This document shows positions 27,558 through 38,403 of a stretch of DNA of 64,000 nt, one piece after another (within the stretch, counting starts at the first letter, position 1; each line of letters starts with the position of its first letter). The DNA is from an uncultured Phocaeicola sp. (GTDB lineage: Bacteria; Bacteroidota; Bacteroidia; Bacteroidales; Bacteroidaceae): assembly GCA_958434805.1 (NCBI GenBank), contig CAUBDX010000005.1:34914-98913 (forward strand), read 5' to 3'. A model generated the notes under the pieces. That model ran no database searches, had not been told where the DNA came from, and saw only the letters and a program-made list of their open reading frames with translations. The translations under genes were made by a program, and so were the position numbers.

Positions 27558-29996
27558 TTATTTACTTGTACGAATGGATACAGTAGCCGGAACCAATCCG
27601 GGAGAAGCCACTTTCAACATTATCTTACCTTCTTTCCGTGTACTTTTTACTACCACTATAGCACGCCCTTTCCATGCTTTCCGCTGATAACCGATATAGC
27701 TATCCGTGTCTTTTAAATCAGCATTTCCCACAGCCACTATAGTACCTGCCCCTTTCACTTCAAAAGTTAATTGATTATCAGCATTCGGCTCCAGAATGCC
27801 TTCCTTATCTAATATTTCTACTGTGATAAAACTCAAATCCTGACCATTTGCCTTTATTTTTGTACGATCGGCCGTTAATTGAATTTTCACAGGTTTTCCG
27901 GCAGTCTGTAAGATCGTTTTCTCTATTTCTATCTCGGATTCCACACCTACCGCCTTCAATATTCCTGGCTCGTATGAAATAGGAAAGACTGCTTTGAATT
28001 GCTGTTCCTGTCCTGTAAATTGCTCGCCTATCAGCTTATCATTCAAATACAGACGTACTTTGGGATATCGGGAATAAATCTCTACCTCTATTTCTTTTCC
28101 TTCATGTCCCGGCCAATTCCAGCTTTCCCAAGTAGGCCAGACAGACCATAAGGTTTCCTTCACCTTACCATAATAATTATCCGGCTCTTTTACAGCCAAA
28201 TAAAGTTTCTTATCAGGATTATACAACAAGTCACGATAATGTGATATAGGCTTTCTCCAACCTGTTAAATCAATATCTCCACAATAGGCCCCATGCCAAG
28301 GATAATGGTTACGTTGATAGTGTTCACCTTCCGATTCACCTGCATAATAAAATCGCCCGATACCCGATTCACCTAAATAATCAATAGCTGTCCAAACAAA
28401 ATCACCAATAATATAATCATGATCATTAACCAATGACCAATTGGCAAAAACGTCTCGTGGGTAAGATTCAGTTTGCATAATAACACGGGAAGGTACACGC
28501 TGATGATCAACCGACGCTCGATGCAGCAAATAATTATATCCCACTATTTCATGCACGGCAGCCAATGGATCATATATTTCCCAGTCATTATCCCAAGCAG
28601 CTAAAGCAGAAGTTACCGGACGACTGGGATCAAACTTATGTACATAGTCGGCCAACTTTCGAGCTGTAGTGACCACTTCCAATTTTTTACGCTCAATTAC
28701 TTCATTACCAATACTCCAACAAAAAATAGAAGGATGATTGCGGTCACGAAGTACCATGGATTCGATATCCCGTTGCCACCATTGATCAAAAAGAATAGAA
28801 TAGTCATATTGATTCTTACTGTCACGCCAACCGTCAAAGGTTTCATCTATAACCAATAATCCGAGACGATCACAGGCATGGAGGAACTCTTCTGAAGGAA
28901 TATTATGCGAAGTACGTACCGCATTAAATCCCGCAGCCTTCATTAATTCTACTTTCCGTTCTTCAGCACGATCATAAGCCGCTGCCCCCAGACAACCGTT
29001 GTCATGATGTAAACATCCACCATTTAAAATAATTCTCTTGCCATTCAAGAATAATCCTTGTTCAGCCGAATAAGTAACCGTCCGAATACCAAAAGATTCC
29101 GTTATACTATCTATTACATCACCCGCTTCAGTCACTAGAAAGTGTGCATTATATAAATGAGGGGACTCAGGACTCCACAAAGCAGGATACAATACAGAAA
29201 TTTTTTGTGTTATTTCCTTTATTCCATTGGCAGGCAAATCCACTTTTATTTCTCCTTTTCCAGCTTCATCATTTCCTTTAGTCAACTTTGTTGTCAAGGT
29301 AATCTGTCTGTTAGAAGAAGTTTCATTTCTCAAAATAGTTTTTATTTGTACAACAGCTCTCTCCTCACTCACCTCAGGAGTAGTTATAGCTATCCCCCAA
29401 TGCTCTATATGAATAGGATTCATCACTGTCAGCCACACATGCCGGTAAATGCCTGTACCAGTATACCAGCGACAATTTTTCTGCTGCGAATTATCTACCC
29501 GTACAGCAATAATATTCTTATCATCATAACGCAGATAAGGAGTCAGATCATAGTAAAAAGATGAATATCCATAAGGACGAATTCCTATAGATTTTCCATT
29601 AACAAAGACTTCTGAATTCATATAAACTCCTTCAAAGTAAATACCCACTTTCTTGCCTCTATACTTAGAAGATATTTCAAATGACTTACGATACCATCCT
29701 GTTCCTGCCGGAAAATAACCTCCATCATTCCCCATTGGATTTTCCGGATCAAGAGTTCCTTCTATACTCCAATCATGAGGTAAATCAAGTATCCTCCAAT
29801 CAGCGTCATCGTATGTATTCAATGAAGCGTCAGGATAATCTCCCAACTTGAATTTCCAATCATAATCAAAAAGTTGCTTTCGATATTCACTTTCCGGATA
29901 CGCATCTGCTCCGAAACAAACTCCCCATAACAGGAAAAGTGCGGTTAGTAATTTGATACTATCCCAACAGACTAATGGTAACTTCTTTTTCTTCAT
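27558..29996 (-). CDS. GH2 beta-galactosidase-like enzyme (PUL 2)
   Basis: This 812-residue exported GH2 enzyme has a hydrophobic signal segment (about 14-32). It then has a sugar-binding jelly roll (about 40-200, DLPHDWSIEGTL), an immunoglobulin-like domain, and the TIM barrel with acid/base Glu432 (SIGNEV) and nucleophile Glu510 (MQTESYP). The C-terminal part includes a DUF4982-like domain (about 630-700) and a final Ig-like domain (about 710-800). The family covers beta-galactosidases, glucuronidases and others; the fold is sure, the sugar is not. It is the first gene of the PUL 2 operon, behind the inverted repeat at 30050-30107. Confidence 0.93.
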   Translation of the reverse strand: MKKKKLPLVCWDSIKLLTALFLLWGVCFGADAYPESEYRKQLFDYDWKFKLGDYPDASLNTYDDADWRILDLPHDWSIEGTLDPENPMGNDGGYFPAGTGWYRKSFEISSKYRGKKVGIYFEGVYMNSEVFVNGKSIGIRPYGYSSFYYDLTPYLRYDDKNIIAVRVDNSQQKNCRWYTGTGIYRHVWLTVMNPIHIEHWGIAITTPEVSEERAVVQIKTILRNETSSNRQITLTTKLTKGNDEAGKGEIKVDLPANGIKEITQKISVLYPALWSPESPHLYNAHFLVTEAGDVIDSITESFGIRTVTYSAEQGLFLNGKRIILNGGCLHHDNGCLGAAAYDRAEERKVELMKAAGFNAVRTSHNIPSEEFLHACDRLGLLVIDETFDGWRDSKNQYDYSILFDQWWQRDIESMVLRDRNHPSIFCWSIGNEVIERKKLEVVTTARKLADYVHKFDPSRPVTSALAAWDNDWEIYDPLAAVHEIVGYNYLLHRASVDHQRVPSRVIMQTESYPRDVFANWSLVNDHDYIIGDFVWTAIDYLGESGIGRFYYAGESEGEHYQRNHYPWHGAYCGDIDLTGWRKPISHYRDLLYNPDKKLYLAVKEPDNYYGKVKETLWSVWPTWESWNWPGHEGKEIEVEIYSRYPKVRLYLNDKLIGEQFTGQEQQFKAVFPISYEPGILKAVGVESEIEIEKTILQTAGKPVKIQLTADRTKIKANGQDLSFITVEILDKEGILEPNADNQLTFEVKGAGTIVAVGNADLKDTDSYIGYQRKAWKGRAIVVVKSTRKEGKIMLKVASPGLVPATVSIRTSK

Positions 29997-30049
29997 GCTT
30001 TATAATTTAAGAATCATGAAACAAAAGAAGCCATATCCTAAAAACAACA

Positions 30050-30107
30050 GGGTATCGAAACACTTTACAAAAGGTATAAAATCCTTTCATGAAACGTTTC
30101 AATACCC
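30050..30107 (-). promoter_or_regulatory. Candidate operator/promoter region of PUL 2 (inverted repeat)
   Basis: GGGTATCGAAAC (30050-30061) and GTTTCAATACCC (30096-30107) are inverted copies with one mismatch, 34 bases apart. The right arm also forms the perfect palindrome GAAACGTTTC (30091-30100). The repeat lies between the regulator gene and the GH2 gene it should control. A TACCTTTTG element between the arms could be a loose -7 box. Binding by the AraC-type output domain of the neighbouring sensor-regulator is inferred. Confidence 0.5.
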
Positions 30108-30135
30108 TAATGACAGAAATTTATCCCTTCTTTTA

Positions 30136-33100
30136 CTAGACCTTGATATGTGACTGTTGGTATTCAGTAGGAGTCATACCAAACTCCTCTTTAAAACATT
30201 TCGTAAAATACTTAGGATTACTGAATCCTACAGCGTATGCCACTTCAGATATGGTCTGAGTACGTGCAAGCAACATCATGCAGGCACGCTTCATCTTTAT
30301 ATTGCGTACAAAGTCCAAAGGCGTCAACCCAGTCATAGCCTTTATTTTACGATATAAAGTAGATTTGGACATGTTCATTTCTACAGAAAGTCTTTCCAAA
30401 TCAAATTCAGACTCTTCCAGATGTTGTTCTATGCTTGCAATAATAGACTGCAGAAACAACTTGTTAGCAGACGGATAAGCTAAAGTTTCCAAATTGACGT
30501 CTTCTTCTTTACGAAAAGCCGCCTGACGCATCTTAAACGATCTGATAAGATTATCCACACGGGCAAAAAGTACTTTCATTTCAAATGGCTTTGCAATATA
30601 ACCATCCGCTCCGGCATCATAACTGGCTATCCGGTCATCAATACCGTTCTTCGCCGTAAGTATGATCACTGGAATATGATTAAAACGCAAATCCGACTTG
30701 ATGCGGGTGCAAAGCTCCCAACCATTGATATCAGGCAACATCACATCGCAAATAATCATATCCACTTCATGATTGCTTAGTTTATCCCAAGCTTGCTGTC
30801 CGTCTGCCGCAGTCCATACACTATACTTTTCCTTAAACATCTCTTTCATTATATAGAGTAATTCTGCATTATCATCTATCAACAGAAGGGTAGATTTATC
30901 CGTAGCTCCATCGGATGAAACGTCATCTTCTGCTACAATTGCACATTCGGTGATATCCATTGTCACACCTTCCATCTCATCCACTATTTCATCATGCTTA
31001 TACCCCATTCTGTCAATGGGAAGTTCTACCGTAAAACAGGTACCTTTACCTAATTCACTGTCTACTGTAATAGTTCCATGATGAAGATTCACCAACTCTT
31101 TCGTCAAAGAAAGCCCGATACCATTCGATTCTATTCCCACCCGTTTCTTACTACTATAAAAACGAGTAAAAATATAATTGATTTCTTTAGGTGAGATACC
31201 TATTCCCTCATCCTTTATTTTGATAACCAAGACCTTATTTCCTTCCTTATTTATAAGATATACGTTTACTTTGATACATTTATATTCGGGAGTGTATTTT
31301 ATGGCATTCGATAACAGGTTATATATTATTTTGTCTAATTTATCAAAATCCAGATAACCTTTAATTTCCAATGGTTCTACGTCAATCTCTAAAATTATGC
31401 CTTTCTTTTGAGCAAGAGGAAGAAAATTCGTCTTGCAAATATTCTGTATAAACTCACTGATATTTCCTTCGGACACATTCAGATTCATTTTTCCCACATC
31501 CATCTTTCTAAAGTCCAAAATCTGCTGTATTAACCGTTTCAGTTTGTCGGCATTGGATTTCAGTATTACAGACTGTTGTCGGATAGCAGGAACTTTTTGT
31601 TCCAAATGGTCAGTAATACAAGAAATGACTGTCAGCGGAGTTAGTAATTCATGAGAGATATTTGTAAAATAGTTCAATTTTGTCCGTGCCAGCTCTTCTT
31701 TTAGTTTCACTTCATTTTTGATTTTAATACGCTGCGCATAAGTATGAAAAGACAGATAGACAGCAAGTACAATCAAAACAAGGTAAACCATATATGCCAA
31801 CCAAGTTTCATAAAAAGCCGGAGCCTGAACAATAACCAATACAACTTTGCCTTCCGTCCATTTTCCTTGTCCATATTTCCATTTTAACCAGAATGAATAA
31901 GTACCTTTCTTTAACTGATTATAAAAAGCAGAATTCTTATCATAGGGCAGATATACCCAATCCTTATCTACTCCATCCAATTTATAAGCCATCTCTACCT
32001 TGGAATTCAATGAATAGATAAGCGATGAAAAAAATATTTCTATATTTCTGGAATTGGGGGCCAAAGAAATCCGGTTGATGGTATGAAGTGATTCATCTTC
32101 AGCAAAGAATATACTTTTATTTTCAATTTTTACATCCGTAACGACAGAAGAAAACTGTATCTTATCCGCCAATGAGACACTACCAGACTGAATATGTATA
32201 AAACCACGATGCCCACCTACATACAGCCCTCCTTGCCTGTCCCTGCTTATCGCTCTGTATCTGAATACATCAACCCATATGTTCCCATCCGAAGTGGCAT
32301 AATTCATACATACCTTCTGATAAATATTATATTGAAGCACCTTTTTGTTAGTTATAATCCACACATTGTTTTCATCAGCAAGTAATCCCAACACAGAGCA
32401 ATCATCTATCTGATTATCCAAAGCCATATTTTCAAATGCCTCTTTATTCGTATCCGATTTGAATATTCTTCCTAAAGAAGAAACCAACCATAAGCAACCC
32501 TCCCTATCTATACAGGCATGATTTACATTTTCCTGTCCTGAAAGGACTGGAATACAAGCTTTTAATTCATAAGATATATTCCTATCAATACAGCTTAACC
32601 TGTACACCTTTTTATCAGTAGACACTCCCCATATGTTACCTTCCCTATCACTTGTCAAGGAAGACATCTCTGGAAAATCAGAACTTGCTACAAGTAAAAT
32701 AGAATTATCAGGACGCTTTACATAAAGCCCCGACTGGCTAAAAATCCATAAACTACCTTTATTATCCTCAATCAAGTCCCTGATATTTCCCGGATTATAG
32801 ATTTGTTTTTCCAAATCAATATCCTCTTCCAACTGTATCTTCATACCCTGATGAGTCATTCTCATTACCCGTGCACCATATCTGGGACTGATCCATACTC
32901 CTTCCTTAAGCTTGGATTTCACAATAATGCTTACTTCGCCCGGATTTGACAAATTATTACCACTATTATCTGCAAATAGATCTTGTGACAAATCATACAG
33001 GCAAAGCCCGTATCTATCCTGATTGACCCACATTACATCATTTTTATCCAAGCAAAGATTCAAGATATTTGCATCCCAACCCATGTGTTTTTTAAGTTGC

Positions 33101-34119
33101 GGCAAAGGATAATTATCAATCTTCGAATTATCAAAGAAAATAGTATATGCCATATCATAAGACCCCAGCCACAGATTCCCTTCTCTGTCTTTCATGATTT
33201 TAGTGTACATCATGTGTGTATCTACCAAATCATGTATATCCACAGATACCAATGTACCCTCTTCGGTATATTGCAAGGCGTAAAGTTCATTATAAGACAA
33301 TAGCCACAAGTAGCCGAATGTATTATCTTGCGTCATACTATAAAAGATCGGTTCCGTTTCCCCACTTCTGGAATTGATAATATGATGCCTTTTATAACAT
33401 TCCTCTCCTTCTTTTTGTGGAAAAAACTGCCATAATCCTTCACCCCACGTACCAATCCAATAATTGCCCGATTGATCTTGACACATAGTATAAGGTGCAT
33501 TATTCTTGCCTAATGGAGGATAAGTAATAAAGGAATCTGACTTATCATCATACTTGAACAAGCCTCCTCCCGTAAGTACCCACATATTTCCCTCTCTATC
33601 CTGATAAACAAAATTGATAGTATGCTTATTCTGTTGCGAGCCAAAAATATCATATTCCCTCGCAATAGAAGCCGTAGAATTACATCTATATATTGTATTA
33701 CCAGCTCCTATCCAAATATTGTCTTCCTTATCTGCTGCCATATAATTAATCCCCTTATCCAGCAGTCTTGTATCCGGAAAAGGAATTATTTTACAAGTTT
33801 GTTTATCATAAAGATTTAATCCTTTCCATGTACCGATCCATACATAGCGAGAATTATCCACTATATTTGAAATTGAATTATTTGTAAGCAAATTCAGATT
33901 TTTATAATCAGACCGAAAAGGTTGTAAGCGGAAACCATCATACCTTGCCAGCCCGTTAGTGGTTCCTATCCATAAATATCCTTCTCTATCCTGATAGATA
34001 TCAAAAATCTCATTAGAAGAAAGTTGATAAAAAAAAGGAAGCTGTTTGGAGATCATATGTTGTGCACAAACAGAGTAATTACCAAAAAATAAAAAGAGAA
34101 AGAGGAAAAAGTACTTCAT
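30136..34119 (-). CDS. Hybrid two-component sensor-regulator (HTCS) of PUL 2
   Basis: This 1327-residue one-protein signalling system has a signal peptide and a periplasmic double beta-propeller of Reg_prop repeats (YLWIGTTNGLARYDG and later copies; about 25-680). A Y_Y_Y domain (about 700-765), one transmembrane helix (near 775-795), and HisKA with the phosphorylated histidine in NISHELLTPLT (near 820) follow. The rest is HATPase with DEGIGISPKE and GIGLSLTKEL, a receiver with Asp in ICDVMLPDING (near 1125), and an AraC-type helix-turn-helix (about 1220-1320, AYAVGFSNPKYFTKCFKEEF). Such proteins bind an oligosaccharide in the periplasm and switch on the adjacent operon, here GH2-susC-susD. 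Confidence 0.96.
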   Translation of the reverse strand: MKYFFLFLFLFFGNYSVCAQHMISKQLPFFYQLSSNEIFDIYQDREGYLWIGTTNGLARYDGFRLQPFRSDYKNLNLLTNNSISNIVDNSRYVWIGTWKGLNLYDKQTCKIIPFPDTRLLDKGINYMAADKEDNIWIGAGNTIYRCNSTASIAREYDIFGSQQNKHTINFVYQDREGNMWVLTGGGLFKYDDKSDSFITYPPLGKNNAPYTMCQDQSGNYWIGTWGEGLWQFFPQKEGEECYKRHHIINSRSGETEPIFYSMTQDNTFGYLWLLSYNELYALQYTEEGTLVSVDIHDLVDTHMMYTKIMKDREGNLWLGSYDMAYTIFFDNSKIDNYPLPQLKKHMGWDANILNLCLDKNDVMWVNQDRYGLCLYDLSQDLFADNSGNNLSNPGEVSIIVKSKLKEGVWISPRYGARVMRMTHQGMKIQLEEDIDLEKQIYNPGNIRDLIEDNKGSLWIFSQSGLYVKRPDNSILLVASSDFPEMSSLTSDREGNIWGVSTDKKVYRLSCIDRNISYELKACIPVLSGQENVNHACIDREGCLWLVSSLGRIFKSDTNKEAFENMALDNQIDDCSVLGLLADENNVWIITNKKVLQYNIYQKVCMNYATSDGNIWVDVFRYRAISRDRQGGLYVGGHRGFIHIQSGSVSLADKIQFSSVVTDVKIENKSIFFAEDESLHTINRISLAPNSRNIEIFFSSLIYSLNSKVEMAYKLDGVDKDWVYLPYDKNSAFYNQLKKGTYSFWLKWKYGQGKWTEGKVVLVIVQAPAFYETWLAYMVYLVLIVLAVYLSFHTYAQRIKIKNEVKLKEELARTKLNYFTNISHELLTPLTVISCITDHLEQKVPAIRQQSVILKSNADKLKRLIQQILDFRKMDVGKMNLNVSEGNISEFIQNICKTNFLPLAQKKGIILEIDVEPLEIKGYLDFDKLDKIIYNLLSNAIKYTPEYKCIKVNVYLINKEGNKVLVIKIKDEGIGISPKEINYIFTRFYSSKKRVGIESNGIGLSLTKELVNLHHGTITVDSELGKGTCFTVELPIDRMGYKHDEIVDEMEGVTMDITECAIVAEDDVSSDGATDKSTLLLIDDNAELLYIMKEMFKEKYSVWTAADGQQAWDKLSNHEVDMIICDVMLPDINGWELCTRIKSDLRFNHIPVIILTAKNGIDDRIASYDAGADGYIAKPFEMKVLFARVDNLIRSFKMRQAAFRKEEDVNLETLAYPSANKLFLQSIIASIEQHLEESEFDLERLSVEMNMSKSTLYRKIKAMTGLTPLDFVRNIKMKRACMMLLARTQTISEVAYAVGFSNPKYFTKCFKEEFGMTPTEYQQSHIKV

Positions 34120-34142
34120 AGTTATCAGATATATTGATGAAA

Positions 34143-34150
34143 CAAAGTTA
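34143..34150 (-). promoter_or_regulatory. -7 promoter box of the PUL 2 regulator
   Basis: On the minus strand the bases read TAACTTTG (TAnnTTTG), 24 bases before the ATG at 34119. Confidence 0.5.
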
Positions 34151-34247
34151 TGGAAATTAATTGTTTTGTAGATGATTTTGGCAAAGAATTCGTATTGAAA
34201 CAGGAAAAATAATACATCTACACCTTAAACATCTAAATAATATACTT

Positions 34248-34289
34248 GTAAGTTCTATAATCTTATCCTCGGAAGATTATAAATCTTAC
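34248..34289. other. Long imperfect palindrome in the regulator/leuS gap
   Basis: GTAAGTTCTATAATCTT (34248-34264) and AAGATTATAAATCTTAC (34273-34289) pair at 15 of 17 positions around an eight-base loop. It lies in the 373-base gap between two divergent genes, far from either start. It could be an operator or part of an unannotated small transcript. No gene is visible in the gap. Confidence 0.4.
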
Positions 34290-34320
34290 AACTGCTATTT
34301 GTCTAAATAAATACAATAAA

Positions 34321-34357
34321 TTTTGGAGGGTATATATTTAATTATATCACTCCAAAA
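34321..34357. other. Second inverted repeat in the regulator/leuS gap
   Basis: TTTTGGAG (34321-34328) and CTCCAAAA (34350-34357) are perfect inverted arms enclosing a TATAT-rich centre that can extend the stem. No coding gene ends nearby on either strand, so it is not an obvious gene terminator. Confidence 0.4.
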
Positions 34358-34441
34358 AATGTAAATAGAAACAATATATATATACATAACAAGAAGTTTT
34401 TTTTATTTCCTGTTCTTTCCATATATCTCCCCGACTTTCAT

Positions 34442-34449
34442 TATCTTTG
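34442..34449 (+). promoter_or_regulatory. -7 promoter box of leuS
   Basis: TATCTTTG is an exact TAnnTTTG match, 43 bases before the leuS ATG. A TTTC about 22 bases upstream could be the -33 element. Confidence 0.5.
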
Positions 34450-34492
34450 CAACCACTTAATAACAAAGATATTAAATAACAAAAAATAGATC

Positions 34493-37327
34493 ATGGAATA
34501 CAATTTCAGAGAGATTGAAAAGAAATGGCAGCAAAGATGGGCAGAGAACCATACCTATCAAGTGACTGAAGACGAAAGCAAAAAGAAATTCTACGTATTG
34601 AATATGTTCCCTTATCCGTCGGGAGCCGGATTGCACGTAGGACATCCGTTGGGATACATAGCCAGTGATATTTACGCCCGTTACAAACGCTTGCAAGGTT
34701 TCAACGTGCTGAACCCGATGGGATATGACGCATATGGACTTCCTGCAGAACAATACGCTATACAAACTGGACAACACCCTGCCATCACCACTGTGAACAA
34801 TATCAACCGCTATCGTGAACAGTTGGACAAAATCGGCTTCTCTTTTGATTGGAACCGTGAAGTACGTACTTGTGAACCAGGATATTACCATTGGACTCAG
34901 TGGGCTTTCCAACAAATGTTCAACAGCTATTATTGTAACGATACACAGCAGGCACGCCCCATCAGCGAACTAACGGAAGCATTTGCCCGATACGGCAACG
35001 AAGGACTGAATGCGGCTTGCAGCGAAGAACTCAGCTTTACAGCCGAAGAATGGAATGCCAAAAGCGAAAAAGAACAACAGGAAATCCTGATGAACTACCG
35101 CATTGCCTATTTGGGAGAAACCATGGTGAACTGGTGCCCGCAACTAGGAACTGTTCTTGCCAATGACGAAGTGGTGGATGGAGTTTCTGAACGCGGCGGT
35201 TTCCCCGTCGTTCAGAAAAAAATGCGCCAATGGTGTTTACGCGTATCGGCTTACGCACAACGGCTGCTGGACGGACTGGACACTGTGGACTGGACTGATT
35301 CACTGAAAGAAACACAGCGTAACTGGATTGGACGCTCGGAAGGTACGGAAGTACAATTCAAAGTGAAAGACAGTGATATTGAATTCACTATCTTTACTAC
35401 CCGTGCAGATACCATGTTCGGTGTAACCTTCATGGTACTGGCGCCCGAAAGCGAACTGGTTCCCCAACTTACTACTGAAGCACAGAAAGCCGAAGTGGAA
35501 GCCTATCTGGACCGCACCAAGAAACGTACGGAACGTGAACGTATCGCCGACCGCCGCGTAACCGGTGTATTCAGTGGCTCATACGCCATCAATCCGTTTA
35601 CCGGCGAGGCTGTTCCCGTATGGATCAGTGATTACGTATTGGCAGGTTATGGAACAGGCGCCATCATGGCGGTTCCTGCTCACGACAGCCGTGACTACGC
35701 TTTTGCAAAACATTTCAATCTGCCTATCGTTCCGTTGGTAGAAGGTTGTGATGTAAGTGAAGAAAGTTTCGATGCCAAAGAAGGTATTGTTTGCAACTCA
35801 CCCCGCAAGGATGTCACTCCTTATTGTGACCTTTCTTTAAACGGACTGACCATCAAAGAAGCTATCGCAGCTACCAAAGAATATGTGAAAGCCCATAATT
35901 TGGGACGCGTGAAAGTGAATTATCGTCTTCGTGACGCCATCTTCTCACGCCAGCGCTATTGGGGTGAACCGTTCCCTGTATATTACAAAAACGGTATGCC
36001 TTATATGATTGACTCATCTAAATTGCCGCTTGAACTTCCCGAAGTAGCTAAGTTCCTGCCAACCGAAACAGGCGAACCTCCATTGGGACATGCCACCAAG
36101 TGGGCTTGGGATGTAGAAAAAGGTGAAGTCGTGGAAAACAACTTGATTGACAACGTCACTATATTCCCGCTTGAACTGAATACCATGCCGGGCTTCGCAG
36201 GTTCATCCGCATACTATCTGCGCTATATGGACCCACACAACGCACAAGCACTAGTATCAGAAAAGGCAGATCATTACTGGCAAAATGTAGATCTCTATGT
36301 AGGCGGCACCGAACATGCTACGGGTCACTTGATTTATTCTCGTTTCTGGAACAAGTTCCTGCATGATCTGGGCGTAAGTATCAAGGAAGAACCATTCCAA
36401 AAATTAGTAAACCAAGGAATGATTCAGGGACGAAGCAATTTTGTATATCGCATCAAAGACACCAACACCTTTGTGTCATTGAACCTGAAAGACCAGTACG
36501 AAACCACTCCGCTGCATGTGGATGTGAATATTGTATCCAACGATATTCTGGATGTAGAAGCTTTCAAAGCATGGCGTCCTGAGTATAACGATGCTGAGTT
36601 TATCCTGGAAGATGGAAAATATATCTGCGGATGGGCGGTAGAGAAGATGAGTAAATCCATGTACAACGTAGTCAATCCGGATATGATTGTCGAGAAATAC
36701 GGTGCCGACACGCTGCGTATGTACGAAATGTTCCTCGGTCCGGTAGAACAGTCCAAACCTTGGGATACCAATGGTATTGACGGTGTTCACCGTTTCTTGA
36801 AGAAACTGTGGAATCTGTTCTATAGCCGCACAGACGAATTCTTGCCTGTAGAGGGTGAACCGACTAAAGAAGAGTTGAAAGCAATTCATAAGCTGATTAA
36901 AAAGGTAACCGGAGATATTGAAACTTTCTCTTACAACACTTCTATCAGTGCATTCATGATTTGTGTAAACGAACTTACTTCATTGAAATGTCGCAATAAA
37001 GAGGTATTGAGCAATCTCATCATCCTGTTAGCTCCGTTCGCTCCACATTATGCAGAAGAACTTTGGGAAGCTTTGGGAAATACCACCAGCGTATGCGATG
37101 CACAATGGCCTGCATTCAATGAAGATTACCTGAAAGAAGACACTGTAAAATACACTATCTCTTTCAATGGCAAAGCACGTTTCACCATGGATTTCGCCGC
37201 TGATGCTGATAACAATACCATTCAGACAACAGTTATGGCAGATGAACAAGCCCAGAAATGGATTGAAGGCAAAACCCCGAAAAAGGTAATCATCGTTCCC
37301 AAAAAAATTGTAAACATCGTATTATAA
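34493..37327 (+). CDS. leuS: Leucyl-tRNA synthetase
   Basis: This 944-residue class Ia synthetase charges tRNA-Leu. The signature [16 protein letters not shown] (HIGH-type, near residue 45) and [11 protein letters not shown] (KMSKS, near 717) mark the two halves of the active site. The CP1 editing domain lies between, with [12 protein letters not shown] and [19 protein letters not shown], the segments that clear mischarged amino acids. An anticodon-binding helical domain and a C-terminal domain ([14 protein letters not shown]) follow. The length and order are normal. It is followed by a near-perfect terminator. Confidence 0.98.
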   Translation: MEYNFREIEKKWQQRWAENHTYQVTEDESKKKFYVLNMFPYPSGAGLHVGHPLGYIASDIYARYKRLQGFNVLNPMGYDAYGLPAEQYAIQTGQHPAITTVNNINRYREQLDKIGFSFDWNREVRTCEPGYYHWTQWAFQQMFNSYYCNDTQQARPISELTEAFARYGNEGLNAACSEELSFTAEEWNAKSEKEQQEILMNYRIAYLGETMVNWCPQLGTVLANDEVVDGVSERGGFPVVQKKMRQWCLRVSAYAQRLLDGLDTVDWTDSLKETQRNWIGRSEGTEVQFKVKDSDIEFTIFTTRADTMFGVTFMVLAPESELVPQLTTEAQKAEVEAYLDRTKKRTERERIADRRVTGVFSGSYAINPFTGEAVPVWISDYVLAGYGTGAIMAVPAHDSRDYAFAKHFNLPIVPLVEGCDVSEESFDAKEGIVCNSPRKDVTPYCDLSLNGLTIKEAIAATKEYVKAHNLGRVKVNYRLRDAIFSRQRYWGEPFPVYYKNGMPYMIDSSKLPLELPEVAKFLPTETGEPPLGHATKWAWDVEKGEVVENNLIDNVTIFPLELNTMPGFAGSSAYYLRYMDPHNAQALVSEKADHYWQNVDLYVGGTEHATGHLIYSRFWNKFLHDLGVSIKEEPFQKLVNQGMIQGRSNFVYRIKDTNTFVSLNLKDQYETTPLHVDVNIVSNDILDVEAFKAWRPEYNDAEFILEDGKYICGWAVEKMSKSMYNVVNPDMIVEKYGADTLRMYEMFLGPVEQSKPWDTNGIDGVHRFLKKLWNLFYSRTDEFLPVEGEPTKEELKAIHKLIKKVTGDIETFSYNTSISAFMICVNELTSLKCRNKEVLSNLIILLAPFAPHYAEELWEALGNTTSVCDAQWPAFNEDYLKEDTVKYTISFNGKARFTMDFAADADNNTIQTTVMADEQAQKWIEGKTPKKVIIVPKKIVNIVL

Positions 37328-37342
37328 TCGATACTATCCTTG

Positions 37343-37376
37343 AGGTGTGTCAAAAGCAGTAACTTTTGACACACCT
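37343..37376 (+). terminator. Intrinsic terminator of leuS
   Basis: AGGTGTGTCAAAAG (37343-37356) and CTTTTGACACACCT (37363-37376) form a perfect 14-bp stem with a six-base loop, 15 bases after the leuS stop. Confidence 0.85.
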
Positions 37377-37408
37377 TTCTACTTACATTAAAAACAATCC
37401 TCATTACC

Positions 37409-38305
37409 ATGGACCAAATATTAAAAATCAAACTAGGCAGAGAGGTAAAAGACTATTTATCCATTACCTTCGGACTGATTTGCTATGCACTGGGATGGGC
37501 GGCTTTCTTACTGCCTTATCAAATAACTACAGGCGGAGTAACCGGTATTTCAGCCATTATATATTATGTTACAGGCATTGAAATCCAGGTTTCTTATTTT
37601 ATTATCAACGCTGTTTTCTTAGGTTTCGCATTAAAGATACTAGGACCTAAATTCAGCCTTAAAACCATTTATGCCATCTTTATGCTAACATTCCTATTAT
37701 GGCTCTTTCAAGCATTATTGAAGAACCCGGATGGTACACTGCCGCAATTGTTAGGACCGGGACAAGAATTCATGGCTTGTGTAGTAGGTGCCGGCTTGCT
37801 GGGATTTGGTATCGGCATTGTTTTCTGCAATAATGGAAGTACCGGCGGAACGGATATCATTGCCTGGATTATCAATAAATATAAAGATGTAACCCTTGGC
37901 CGCATGATGATGTATTGTGATATTGTCATCATATCCTCCTGCTATTTCATATTCCATGACTGGAAACGGGTGTTATTTGGTTTCTGCGTATTGTTTATTA
38001 TGAGCATTGTGATTGATTATGTTATAAACAGTTCACGCCAATCCGTACAGTTCCTTATTTTCTCGCGTAAACATGATGAAATAGCCGAAGGAATCACCAA
38101 ACAAATAGATCGTGGAGTTACCTTATTGGATGGTACAGGATGGTATAGCAAACAAGGAATCAAGGTCGTAGTGGTACTGGCAAAGAAAAGCCAGTCACTG
38201 GATATATTCCGATTGGTGAAAGATATTGATCCCAATGCATTTATATCACAAAGTAATGTGGTAGGAGTGTATGGCGAAGGATTCGACAAACTAAAAATAA
38301 AGTAA
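37409..38305 (+). CDS. YitT-family membrane protein (DUF161/DUF2179)
   Basis: This 298-residue integral membrane protein has about five or six hydrophobic helices in the first 210 residues (such as LSITFGLICYALGWAAFLLP, VSYFIINAVFLGFALKIL and ACVVGAGLLGFGIGIVF). The conserved GGVTGISAIIYY and NNGSTGGTDIIAWIIN segments are typical of YitT proteins. A soluble C-terminal DUF2179 domain (about 215-295) contains GVTLLDGTGWYS. The family's substrate is unknown. It starts 31 bases after the leuS terminator and ends before a bidirectional stem-loop. Confidence 0.93.
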   Translation: MDQILKIKLGREVKDYLSITFGLICYALGWAAFLLPYQITTGGVTGISAIIYYVTGIEIQVSYFIINAVFLGFALKILGPKFSLKTIYAIFMLTFLLWLFQALLKNPDGTLPQLLGPGQEFMACVVGAGLLGFGIGIVFCNNGSTGGTDIIAWIINKYKDVTLGRMMMYCDIVIISSCYFIFHDWKRVLFGFCVLFIMSIVIDYVINSSRQSVQFLIFSRKHDEIAEGITKQIDRGVTLLDGTGWYSKQGIKVVVVLAKKSQSLDIFRLVKDIDPNAFISQSNVVGVYGEGFDKLKIK

Positions 38306-38324
38306 CTAAAAAATAATCTCTTCC

Positions 38325-38369
38325 ATTGCTTCACTGTTTCTGCATTGAAAAACAGAACGATGAAGCAAT
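38325..38369. terminator. Bidirectional stem-loop between YitT and acetyltransferase genes
   Basis: ATTGCTTCA (38325-38333) and TGAAGCAAT (38361-38369) form the outer stem, with an inner CTGTTT/AAACAG pair. It lies between convergent genes. Confidence 0.6.
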
Positions 38370-38403
38370 GATAAGATTACTACATATCGGTTAATCTATT
38401 TTC

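Noticed and set aside
34150..34212. 20-codon frame MEINCFVDDFGKEF... upstream of leuS
   Set aside because: It starts inside the regulator's -7 box, has no ribosome site and is too short to support.
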